From contig NZ_JAMXOT010000017.1 of the NCBI RefSeq assembly GCF_024220515.1, positions 1 through 39,675 of the forward strand: 39,675 nucleotides of DNA, read 5' to 3'. Positions within the stretch are counted from its first letter, which is position 1. The number at the start of each line of letters is the position of its first letter. The notes below the pieces were generated by a model, which ran no database searches, was not told the origin of the DNA, and was given only the letters and a program-made list of their open reading frames with translations. Origin of the DNA: Oscillatoria sp. HE19RPO (GTDB taxonomy: Bacteria > Cyanobacteriota > Cyanobacteriia > Cyanobacteriales > Laspinemataceae). This document shows, in pieces, positions 23,501 to 30,614 of the stretch. Position numbers and translations under genes: made by a program.

Positions 23501-25143
23501 ATGTGCCACTGGGTTGCTACCTCAACGGTAAATAATTCAAAGTCAGTTTTTCCGATAATTTCCGCATTCGGACGCTGCAACAATCGCTCTAATGCCGCAT
23601 TGACGTAAATTGTCCGTCCGGCAGCATCCTTGATAAAGGCCGCAAAGGGGCTATGGCTCATGAAGTGAGAAAATAATTCTTGACTTTCTCGCAAGGCATC
23701 TTCGGTGCGTTTGCGTTCGATAAATTGACCAATTTGTGAGCCAATGGCTGCCATCAAGTCCAACAAGTCCGGGTCCGGTGCTTGGAGGCGATCGCTAAAG
23801 CATTCAATTTCGCCTAAGAGTTTCTCTCCCAACAAAATCGGAAATCCACAGGCAGTCCGCAGTCCCACTTTGAGGGCTGCGGTTGCTCTAGGAAAGTTCC
23901 CATCTTTCTCTAAGTCGGTTATCCAAGCGGGTTGACGGGACTGCCAAATCCGTCCCGGCAAGCCAACCCCAGGGGGAAAGGTAATTTGTGCGGTGAGGTC
24001 CAAAAACTCCTGGAGTTCTAAACCGGGGAGATGCCAAGTTTGGAAGGAGTGCAGACGATTCTCCTGGGGATGGAGCGTCCAAATCGTCCCCACTTGCCAT
24101 CCTAAACTTTCGCACAAGGCTTGTAAAATGGCCGGAACGGCATCAACCCAAGTGGTGACTTCGGCTAATACCTGGGCGATCGCATATTGAGCGGATTGAC
24201 GCTGTTGGGTGCGCTGGCGATCGCTGATATCTCTAAGATAAACTGCGATTCCCTCATTCAGGGGAAACGCCGAGAGTTCTATCCACTGATTCGATTCGGA
24301 TAAAAAATAGTCCTCGGTTACCGGAATTCTCTGCGCCTGCGATCGCTGTAGCGCGGGAACATTCAAACAATCCAGGTGACTCCCCTGGGTTCTGAGTTCC
24401 TCCGAGAGCGCTTTGCCTAATAACTCATCGGGCGATCGCTGCAACAGCCTGAGCGCTTCAGAATTAACATAAGTAAACCGCCAATTGCCATCCAAGGTGA
24501 TAAATCCATCGGGAATGCTTTCTAAAACATTAGAGATCCGATGGGTTGTCCCTTGCAGAGATTCCTCCGGTTGAGGATTCCTCAACGGTTGTTGACCCTC
24601 TAGGCAGTCTTCTGGACTCGGCAGGGGTGAAACCATCAATTCTAGGGTTTCTGCCTCCTGATGAATGCCTCTCGGCATTTGGGGAGTGCGGGTGATGATA
24701 TTAAAAATCCCCGCGACTTCTCCTCGTTCATCGAAAATGGGACTAGAGGAAAGGGTGACTGTCACGGTTTCGCCACAATTGCAGCGATCGCACTCAAAGC
24801 ATTGATTTTCTAACCGATCGGCTTGTCCCGTGGCAAATACCGAGGCGACGACTCTTGCCATTGCTGGAAAATCCTGCGTCCAACAGTCTCGCACCGACTG
24901 ACCCAATAATCGCAACTTTGGAGTTTCTTCTAGGAGCTGATGGTAGGCATCATTGTAAAATTGTACCCAGTCTGGTCCCCACAAAATGGCGATCGCCACT
25001 GGAGAAGTCAAGCTCAACTGCACCGCATTGCGCAAACTCCCCGGCCAACTTTCCATCGCACCGAGCGGGGTTGCTCTCCAGTCTATCCTTCCCATTAGCA
25101 GACCCATCTCGCCACCGACTGCCAAATTATCCTCCACTTCCAT
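20584..25143 (-). CDS. Multi-PAS/GAF hybrid sensor histidine kinase
   Basis: A 1519-residue cytoplasmic kinase without membrane helices. In order: two PAS domains (about 25-310), a GAF domain (about 330-475), five more PAS domains with PAC motifs such as YLRDISDRQR, GVSLDISDRIRAE and YVGCNTDITERKQA (about 490-1130), and HisKA with H1158 in FLAVLSHELRSPLNPI. Then come a HATPase with NLLSNAVKFTPPGG and GLGLGLAIVRYLTELHGG, and a C-terminal receiver with D1448 in VLVTDLGMPDIDG and Lys in HLSKPVEP. It would sense intracellular or membrane-permeable signals through PAS/GAF ligands and pass phosphate to its receiver. The gene lies 27 bases after an XRE regulator. No output domain is fused. Confidence 0.9.
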   Translation of the reverse strand: MEVEDNLAVGGEMGLLMGRIDWRATPLGAMESWPGSLRNAVQLSLTSPVAIAILWGPDWVQFYNDAYHQLLEETPKLRLLGQSVRDCWTQDFPAMARVVASVFATGQADRLENQCFECDRCNCGETVTVTLSSSPIFDERGEVAGIFNIITRTPQMPRGIHQEAETLELMVSPLPSPEDCLEGQQPLRNPQPEESLQGTTHRISNVLESIPDGFITLDGNWRFTYVNSEALRLLQRSPDELLGKALSEELRTQGSHLDCLNVPALQRSQAQRIPVTEDYFLSESNQWIELSAFPLNEGIAVYLRDISDRQRTQQRQSAQYAIAQVLAEVTTWVDAVPAILQALCESLGWQVGTIWTLHPQENRLHSFQTWHLPGLELQEFLDLTAQITFPPGVGLPGRIWQSRQPAWITDLEKDGNFPRATAALKVGLRTACGFPILLGEKLLGEIECFSDRLQAPDPDLLDLMAAIGSQIGQFIERKRTEDALRESQELFSHFMSHSPFAAFIKDAAGRTIYVNAALERLLQRPNAEIIGKTDFELFTVEVATQWHINDRQVLEQDTPIQFLETIEQENQETCYYMSYKFPFRDRTGQQFIAGVSLDISDRIRAEAAREENERRLSMALSAANAGIWEWDIITDRWFWSDENYRLLGYQPGDCETSYQNWLQAVHPDDRQTVEASVQNILNGLSNLNLEYRILLPNGSVRWLSNIGETRLDEKGQIKGMSGIQIDITDRKQQEVEKQELLDRVSMKRKLLNAILEQLPAGVIVAEAPSGKILLFNEQIKQIVQIPDSFPVNNLTQPNLYQGCYPDGRAYQLQDWPLYRSVYNGELVRNEEIHFVREDGTRGISLVNSSPVYDENGTIRAGVVTFSDITDRYLAEEAIRKTEGVYRAIGESLDYGIWICDRQGRHLYASDSFLRLVGMTLEQWKGLSWVEVLETQAAKQTLADWMEGATTGDLWDREQLVRGVDGNWHPILVRGVPVRNQSGEIICWAGINLDISRLKQVEGELRESEYRFRLLADKVPIQIWMQDEQACCHFVNERYREFTGLCQSDITQDWTESLHPEDWASYITEYSLAIANRKEHRAVVRMRRHDGVYRWMEVLGLPRFEGTRFVGYVGCNTDITERKQAEEEREQLLARERAAREESEAANRIKDEFLAVLSHELRSPLNPILGWSRLLRTRKFDDDSRDRALETIERNARLLSKLIEDLLDVSRILQGKIALHVGPVELIPTLESALETVQLAARSKEIQIVTHFESEMGLVSGDRDRIQQIIWNLLSNAVKFTPPGGQVDVYLQRKGGCAEIRVTDTGKGIEREFLPYVFDLFRQQDGKTTRQFGGLGLGLAIVRYLTELHGGTVAVTSLGEGQGATFTICLPLTQDRGTPRVNLDSASVLEPQASPLRGIKILVVDDEADMRELATTILAQAGAQVKVAASAVEAINCLDSHSFDVLVTDLGMPDIDGYMLIRQVRNRPSERGGAIPAIALTAYAGESNQQKALHAGFQLHLSKPVEPEVLVKAIEQLIPG

Positions 25144-25170
25144 TGCTTTATTTTCCTTGGGTACGAAGCT

Positions 25171-25473
25171 CTAATCCTGTATTCCTAAATAGCTCAACAG
25201 AAGGTCCCGACTTCCTTCTCGTAGCTGGGGTGATGGGGAATTCCCCAGTTCGTCAATCACTGCTCGAATCTGCTGCAAGGCTAAAGAAGACGGCTGCACC
25301 CGAGCATTTTCCCAGCGATTGATCGTCGCATAAGCCACCCCCAGCCTCAATGCAAACTGTTCCTGGGTTAATCCGGCAAGCTGTCGCAGTTCCCGAATTA
25401 GATGTCCAATTTGGGGTTGCTTGAGAGGCAACGTTTTTTTAGCCCCTGCGGTGATTCTTGAGGAAGACCCCAT
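25171..25473 (-). CDS. XRE-family HTH regulator
   Basis: A 100-residue protein with a standard XRE/Cro helix-turn-helix at residues 22-70: LIRELRQLAGLTQEQFALRL, then GVAYATINRWENARVQPS. It ends with a short helical tail that may dimerise. Only 27 bases separate its stop from the start of the hybrid kinase gene, so the two form an operon with the regulator first. A 7-bp inverted repeat (TATAACA-TT-TGTTATA) lies 15-30 bases upstream of its start and is a likely autoregulatory operator. It may be the transcriptional output of the kinase, but it has no receiver domain. Confidence 0.85.
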   Translation of the reverse strand: MGSSSRITAGAKKTLPLKQPQIGHLIRELRQLAGLTQEQFALRLGVAYATINRWENARVQPSSLALQQIRAVIDELGNSPSPQLREGSRDLLLSYLGIQD

Positions 25474-25487
25474 ATTTCTTCAGTGGA

Positions 25488-25503
25488 TATAACATTTGTT
25501 ATA
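25488..25503. promoter_or_regulatory. Putative operator TATAACA-TT-TGTTATA
   Basis: A perfect 7+7 inverted repeat with a 2-base spacer lies just upstream of the XRE gene, in the divergent promoter region shared with gamma-glutamyltransferase. The position and size fit a Cro/XRE dimer site covering the minus-strand -10 region. The link to this regulator is inference. Confidence 0.45.
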
Positions 25504-25792
25504 CCAATTCTCTGTCAAAGGCTCTAAACCGCTATCTACCTAAAGAGGGATTTCAGAATCAGACTTAAGTTGTATATGACATTTCCCTGAATTGGACAAT
25601 TTTGATGCAGGAGTGGGGAACACCTTGCTCCCACTCCATCCATTCTTTGCTCATCGTGATTGAAACGCACTCTATCATGACCCGTGGAGATTCAGGAGTG
25701 GAAAGCAATGGGATTAAGGGACTGGTGTCATTTTTCCCAGACCTTAATGTTTTAAACTGGATCAATTCACTGTTTAAACGGGCCGAGAATTT
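25504..25792. other. Divergent promoter region, no gene
   Basis: 289 bases between the XRE operator and the gamma-glutamyltransferase start. Short frames on both strands here lack ribosome binding sites and similarity. A partial inverted repeat is present: gcaggagtggggaacaccttgctcccactcc, about 25607-25637, which can form a stem of ggagtggg with cccactcc. Confidence 0.4.
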
Positions 25793-27607
25793 ATGCGTCA
25801 GGTTCCCCCACCCCTGAAAACTGGACTGTTGCGCTTGATGGTGGCATCGGCGATCGCCATTCCGTTATCGATTGGAGTCGAGATGGCGATTTTCAGAAGC
25901 CTGAATCGTTCGTTTCCACCGATCGCTCAAGGGGTGCGGTTTGTTAAGGCTCAACTTTCCAGTCATAGTCCCCTCGCCGATATTCCCGTTACCGCAGGGG
26001 TGGCGGCAAAAAATGGTATGGTTGTTACCGCCTCTGCAGGAGCCTCTCAAGTCGGTTTAGAAGTCCTCAAAGCCGGGGGAAATGCCGTGGATGCTGCGGT
26101 AGCGGTGGGGTATGCTTTAGCAGTGACCCATCCTTGTTGTGGCAACTTGGGTGGGGGTGGATTTATGCTGATTCGTCAGGCAAATGGGGAGGAGGTGTTC
26201 CTGGATTTTCGAGAAACAGCACCCCTAGCTTCGACCCCTGATATGTATCTGGATGAAACTGGAGAGGTGGTGGAGGGATTGAGTCGTCGGGGATATCTGG
26301 CGGTGGCAGTTCCTGGGACGGTAAAGGGACTCGATCGCGCCTTAACTGGCTATGGTACGCTCGATCGCACTCAGGTGATGGCTGGGGCGATCGCCTTAGC
26401 CCAAGATGGATTTATTTTACAATCCGGTGACATTGAGATTCTCAATCGCAGTGTGGAACAATTCCAAAAACAGCCAGAAGTTGCGGCTATTTTCTTAAAA
26501 GATGGCACAACTCCCTACGAAGTCGGCGATCGCCTGATTCAAACCGATTTAGCCAACAGCTTAGAACTGATTGCGAACCAAGGACCGGACGCCTTTTATA
26601 CAGGGCCAATTGCCGAAAAAATCGTTAACGCCAGTGAACAAAATGGGGGAATCCTCACTTTAGAAGATTTTAGCACTTACAGCGTCACCGAATCTGCTCC
26701 CGTGGAATGCTCTTATCGAGGCGATCGGGTGATTTCTTCACCGCTACCGGGAGGCGGAACCACCCTCTGTCAAATGCTGAATGTGCTAGATGGATATTCC
26801 GTTGCCGAACTCAACCGCAGCGAACCCCACCGCCTGCATTTGATGCTATCGGCAATGTTGTTTGCCTTTGCCGATCGCAACACCTATTTAGGGGACCCGG
26901 CGTTTGTGGATCATCCCAGCGATCGGCTACTCTCTCCCGAGTATGCTGCCCAACTGCGTGCTAAAATTCCCCCAAATCAAGCTATTCCCCCGGAACCGCT
27001 TTTCTATCAGACTCCCGAACCCACCGGAACCGATACCACCCACTACTCCATCGTCGATCGCTTCGGCAATGCTGTCTCAGTTACTTATACCATTAATTCC
27101 TTATTTGGGGCGATGGAAATTGCGCCGGGAACGGGATTTTTTCTAAATAATGAAATGGACGATTTCACCGCCAAACCCGGAGTTCCCAATCAATTTGGGT
27201 TAGTCCAGGGAACCGTCAATCGCATCGAACCGGGGAAACGTCCTCTCTCCTCCATGAGTCCAACCATCGTCACCCGCAACGGTGAATTGTTCCTCGTTAC
27301 CGGCAGTCCCGGGGGTTCCACCATTCCCACTACTGTCTTACAAGTCATCACTCATATCAGCGATCGCAACATGACCGTCGCACAAGCCGTCAGCCACCCC
27401 CGCTTTCATTACCAAGGATTACCTAACCGGGTGATGACTGAACCTTCGGCACTCTCGCCAGAGACTGTAGAACGGTTGTCCGCAATGGGATATCACATTG
27501 ACTCCTTCTCCAATTGGGGTGCAGCCTCATCTATTGCCGTAGAAGGAGACACCCTCTGGGGAGCAAACGACCCCCGTCGTCCAGCCGGTGCCGCATTAGG
27601 ATATTAA
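25793..27607 (+). CDS. ggt: Gamma-glutamyltransferase (GGT)
   Basis: A 604-residue GGT precursor. The N-terminus has a hydrophobic signal/anchor (LLRLMVASAIAIPLSIGVEM, about 12-32), so the enzyme is exported to the periplasm. Family marks: GGNAVDAAVAVGYALAVTHP, LGGGGFMLI, FRETAP, then the autoprocessing site TDTTHYSIVD with the nucleophile T415, PLSSMSPTIV and TGSPGGSTIP. The proenzyme cleaves itself before T415 into large and small subunits and transfers or hydrolyses the gamma-glutamyl group of glutathione. Catalytic motifs are intact and the length is normal. It is probably a single gene transcribed away from the XRE/kinase operon; ribosome binding site GAG about 5 bases before ATG. Confidence 0.95.
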   Translation: MRQVPPPLKTGLLRLMVASAIAIPLSIGVEMAIFRSLNRSFPPIAQGVRFVKAQLSSHSPLADIPVTAGVAAKNGMVVTASAGASQVGLEVLKAGGNAVDAAVAVGYALAVTHPCCGNLGGGGFMLIRQANGEEVFLDFRETAPLASTPDMYLDETGEVVEGLSRRGYLAVAVPGTVKGLDRALTGYGTLDRTQVMAGAIALAQDGFILQSGDIEILNRSVEQFQKQPEVAAIFLKDGTTPYEVGDRLIQTDLANSLELIANQGPDAFYTGPIAEKIVNASEQNGGILTLEDFSTYSVTESAPVECSYRGDRVISSPLPGGGTTLCQMLNVLDGYSVAELNRSEPHRLHLMLSAMLFAFADRNTYLGDPAFVDHPSDRLLSPEYAAQLRAKIPPNQAIPPEPLFYQTPEPTGTDTTHYSIVDRFGNAVSVTYTINSLFGAMEIAPGTGFFLNNEMDDFTAKPGVPNQFGLVQGTVNRIEPGKRPLSSMSPTIVTRNGELFLVTGSPGGSTIPTTVLQVITHISDRNMTVAQAVSHPRFHYQGLPNRVMTEPSALSPETVERLSAMGYHIDSFSNWGAASSIAVEGDTLWGANDPRRPAGAALGY

Positions 27608-27850
27608 AGTGAGGGGATATTCATGCCGGAAACGGGGTTTTTTGTCAGATTAGAAACGGGTTTTTTTGCTGAACAAATCCCAACGGATTGCCACCCATTC
27701 GGTTTGTTCGTTCCCGCTTGATTTAAAGATAAAAACGATTGCACCCAAGCCGGGTTTTCTTCCTCCTTGATGCGGGTTCCTGAGCGGTGGGATAAAAAAT
27801 TAAGCGCCGTTGCCGTTGAGTTGTGGTAGGATAGGGAGAACGCTCGGTTT

Positions 27851-27970
27851 CAACGGGGTTCAGCCGTTGGAGTAAATGGGGAAAGTCTGGTGAAAATCCG
27901 GCGCTGTCCCGCAACTGTGATGAGACAATGGGTCTCTAAGTCAGGATGCCCACCGATCGCGAACCTGTTG
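27851..27970 (+). promoter_or_regulatory. Cobalamin (B12) riboswitch
   Basis: Conserved elements in order: outer stem CAACGGGGTTC (27851-27861) pairing with GAACCTGTTG (27961-27970); GGGGAAAGTCTGGTGAAAAT followed by CC; CGCTGTCCCGCAACTGTGA; and the B12 box AGTCAGGATGCCCACC. It lies on the plus strand after ggt. The next clear gene downstream is the DUF1636 gene at 28612, a family often linked to cobalamin genes, but 640 bases away. Binding of B12 would lower downstream expression. Confidence 0.92.
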
Positions 27971-27991
27971 TTTTTCATCTGCGAGGTATAG

Positions 27992-28108
27992 ATGAAGGTT
28001 GATTTAGCATTTTTACAATTCACCCCCCCAGGCAATTGCTGTGTGGGGTTGGACTTAATGGCGGTTTTGTTGAGTCGGGGTCGGGCGACTGGATGGAGTC
28101 GGAATTAA
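27992..28108 (+). CDS. Possible small ORF right after the riboswitch
   Basis: An ATG at 27992 lies 21 bases after the riboswitch with GAGG 5 bases upstream, and opens a 38-residue frame (MKVDLAFLQFTPPGNCCVGL and so on, ending WSRN). No family recognised. It could be a short peptide, a leader, or the remains of a B12-regulated gene, since riboswitches normally lie just before the gene they control. Only position and ribosome binding site support it. Confidence 0.3.
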   Translation: MKVDLAFLQFTPPGNCCVGLDLMAVLLSRGRATGWSRN

Positions 28109-28611
28109 GCATCAGGCGATCGCCAAATTTACTCCAGACATCTGTTCAGAAAACCCGCAGGCTGGAAGCCTGGGGCTATACGGACGAAGCCCGCCTGCGC
28201 GGGCATCAAGAGTAAAAACGACTTTTGAACTCTGGATTTGGTATGACTCCCCTCATGAAGGGTTATACCCCAGGGAACGCAGACGCCCTGCGGGTTCTAA
28301 ATTTTCCGCTAACCCCCTATCCATTATCCCCCTTTTATGGTAAAATTTTATCCGCAGAGAATGGGAAAAATTCCCACTGCAATTCATCCATTTGAGAAAG
28401 TTCACAACGGAATAAAGGGTCAAGATTTGTCTGGGTTTAAACCAAGCCATAGCCAAACTTTTATTCCGGTTTTGTCTAAATCAGGCCGCCGAATTCAGGG
28501 CATGATTCAATCAGCGATCGCTATGTTAAAACAAGGGCATTAAACGGGCGATCGGTCCATCTTCACAACCCCTGACGAGTTTCCCATCCACCCAACTTTG
28601 ATAGAGAGTCC
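28109..28611. repeat. Gap with repeat family A, copy 2 (inverted)
   Basis: Positions about 28142-28248 are the reverse complement of the repeat at 7618-7741 (cccgcaggctggaagcctgg, ggctatacggacgaagc, ending ggatttggtat). It lies between the riboswitch and the DUF1636 gene, so it may have been inserted into the leader. A frame at 28337-28543 has no ribosome binding site and is not called. Confidence 0.6.
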
Positions 28612-29013
28612 ATGACCCAAGCCACCCTATTTGTCTGTTCCCTCTGCCGATTTTCCCGGAAAGAACCCACTCAAAACGGACTATCGGGCGGAGAGCATTT
28701 AATTCAGCAATTGCAAGCAGAACTGCAAGCCAAAAACCTCGAATCAACCATCCAACTTCAGCCAGTGCGCTGTATGGCAGCTTGCAGCGATGCTTGCAAT
28801 GTCACCCTCACCGCTGGCGAGAAAATCACCTTTGTTCTGAGTGGACTGTCTCCCACAGAATCCGCCCCAGATTTGGCGACCTTTTGTCAACAATATGCGG
28901 CAGCTTCTGAGGGGAAAGTTCCCTACAAAGAACGTCCGGATATCATTCGGGAATCCACAGCATTTGTTCTGCCTCCGTTCCCCGTTCCATCCACTCTACC
29001 CCAGACCATTTAA
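28612..29013 (+). CDS. DUF1636 cysteine-rich protein (B12-linked)
   Basis: A 133-residue protein with five cysteines in the DUF1636 pattern: C9 and C12 (LFVCSLCRFS) and C54, C58, C62 (VRCMAACSDACNV). The layout resembles thioredoxin-like [2Fe-2S] proteins, so it may bind a metal or cluster. DUF1636 genes are often found near cobalamin synthesis or cobalt transport genes. Here a B12 riboswitch lies upstream on the same strand, which supports the link, although 640 bases with a repeat separate them. GAGAG precedes the ATG. The exact role is unknown. Confidence 0.8.
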   Translation: MTQATLFVCSLCRFSRKEPTQNGLSGGEHLIQQLQAELQAKNLESTIQLQPVRCMAACSDACNVTLTAGEKITFVLSGLSPTESAPDLATFCQQYAAASEGKVPYKERPDIIRESTAFVLPPFPVPSTLPQTI

Positions 29014-29079
29014 CGGTAGAAATGGCATTCTCCATTCCAGTGGGGTTTTGACTATCATCAACCCTAAAAAATTGGGGTT

Positions 29080-29265
29080 GTCCCGATCACTAAAATTCCC
29101 CCCTCCCCTTGTAGGGGAGGGGGGCCAGGGGGGAGAGGTTCCGCCCGTACTTCAACCCGGTTTTAATACCAAATCCGCTTGGTAAAAGTCGGTTTTCGCT
29201 TTGAGCCCGCGCAGGCGGGCTTCGTCCTGTGAGCCTCCACCCTTTAGGGTGCGGGGTTTTACAGA
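29080..29265 (+). repeat. G-rich hairpin and repeat family A, copy 3
   Basis: Positions 29098-29136 contain a hairpin of the ccccttgtaggggagggg type. Positions 29165-29265 (taccaaatccgcttggtaaa, then gcccgcgcaggcgggcttcg) are a diverged copy of the repeat seen at 7618 and 28142. No gene between 29014 and 29316. Confidence 0.5.
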
Positions 29266-29316
29266 CCTTTGACTCGCCAACCCTCTGTTTTCTAGTTAAA
29301 CTTTGCCAATCAGGTT

Positions 29317-30300
29317 ATGAATTTAATTTTTGGACTAACGCTCACCCTATTTATTGTCAGCCTTATTCTGTATCTCAGCAGCGCCCGCAAATATCAATCT
29401 TCCGATTCTGTCGCCAATTCTTATGATGAATGGACTCAAGACGGAATTTTAGAATATTACTGGGGAGAACATATTCATCTCGGGCATTATGGTTCTCCCC
29501 CAGAATCCAAAGATTTTCTCCAAGCCAAAGAAGACTTTGTGCATGAGATGGTGCGTTGGGGAGGATTGGATAAATTACCCCCGGGAACGACCGTTTTAGA
29601 TGTAGGTTGTGGCATTGGCGGTAGCAGTCGCATCCTGGCAAAAGACTATGGGTTTGCAGTTACGGGTATTACCATTAGTCCTCAACAAGTCAAGCGGGCA
29701 CAAGAACTGACCCCTGCGGATTTAGATGCTAAATTCGCCCTAGATGATGCCCTAGATTTATCCTTTGGCGATCGCAGTTTTGATGTCGTGTGGTCCATTG
29801 AAGCCGGACCGCATATGCCAGATAAAGCGAAATTTGCTCAAGAATTGTTGCGGGTCCTCAAGCCCGGGGGTATCCTAGTCCTCGCCGACTGGAATCAACG
29901 GGACGATCGCCAAACGCCTCTCAACTTCTGGGAACGCCCGGTGATGCAGCAACTCCTCGAACAATGGTCTCATCCCGCTTTTTCCAGCATTGAAGGCTTT
30001 TCTGAACTGTTAGAATCCACCGGATTAGTAGCAGGAGAAGTCACCACCGATGACTGGACCGAACAAACCCTCCCCTCCTGGATTGATACCATTTGGCAAG
30101 GCATCATTCAACCTCAAGGATGGATGCAATTTGGAGTATCTGGATTTCTTAAATCCGTGCGCGAAGTTCCCACCATTCTGTTAATGCGTCTCGCCTTTGG
30201 TGTGGGACTCTGCCGCTTTGGAATGTTCCGCGCCATCCGCAGTCAGGGGGAACCCGCTTCTGAACATCAAGTTGCCGCTACAGTGGCTCAAAATTCTTAA
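29317..30300 (+). CDS. MPBQ/MSBQ methyltransferase (vitamin E/plastoquinone)
   Basis: A 327-residue SAM-dependent methyltransferase, closely resembling Synechocystis Sll0418 along its length as I recall it. An N-terminal membrane helix (residues 3-21) is followed by YQSSDSVANSYDEWTQDGIL, EYYWGEHIHLGHYG and the SAM-binding motif VLDVGCGIGGSSRILAKDYG. Then come WSIEAGPHMPDKAKFAQELL and the conserved SVREVPTILLMRLAFGVGLC near the end. The enzyme methylates 2-methyl-6-phytyl- and 2-methyl-6-solanyl-1,4-benzoquinol at the membrane in tocopherol and plastoquinone synthesis. All motifs intact. No operon partner visible. Confidence 0.92.
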   Translation: MNLIFGLTLTLFIVSLILYLSSARKYQSSDSVANSYDEWTQDGILEYYWGEHIHLGHYGSPPESKDFLQAKEDFVHEMVRWGGLDKLPPGTTVLDVGCGIGGSSRILAKDYGFAVTGITISPQQVKRAQELTPADLDAKFALDDALDLSFGDRSFDVVWSIEAGPHMPDKAKFAQELLRVLKPGGILVLADWNQRDDRQTPLNFWERPVMQQLLEQWSHPAFSSIEGFSELLESTGLVAGEVTTDDWTEQTLPSWIDTIWQGIIQPQGWMQFGVSGFLKSVREVPTILLMRLAFGVGLCRFGMFRAIRSQGEPASEHQVAATVAQNS

Positions 30301-30307
30301 GGGAAAC

Positions 30308-30386
30308 AGGACTTACGCCTATTTTGAGGGTTCACCCTAAATAATGTAGAGGCGATTCGCGAATCGCCTCTACATTTAGGTTTTTC
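30308..30386. mobile_element. Palindromic MITE, second copy
   Basis: The left end CAGGACTTACGC matches the element at 1859. The same central palindrome atgtagaggcgattcgcgaa, tcgcctctacat is present at about 30343-30374. The right terminal repeat is degraded. It begins 8 bases after the stop codon of the methyltransferase gene. Confidence 0.6.
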
Positions 30387-30614
30387 CGCGTGAGGGGGCT
30401 TCTGCCATGTCACGAGGACAAAACAAAAAACCTACCATCGTGAGGAATTTGGCCCCAGGGCGGCCTAGAGTGGGGTCCCTCTAGGGCGGTTTCCTCTGTA
30501 AAATCCCAAAGAGGCGATCGCAAAAGTCGGATGTTGGGAGATAATCTGTCAGAGGAGGAAAACCAGTCCCCCTCCTTCAATATCATAGTCCTGATTTCGA
30601 TGCGGGAGAGAGCA

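Noticed and set aside
25565-25817. Short ORFs on both strands before gamma-glutamyltransferase
   Set aside because: They lie in the divergent promoter region, lack ribosome binding sites, and overlap one another.
28337-28543. 68-residue plus-strand ORF before DUF1636
   Set aside because: No ribosome binding site and no family; it starts inside AT-rich leader DNA. Could be real, but support is too weak.
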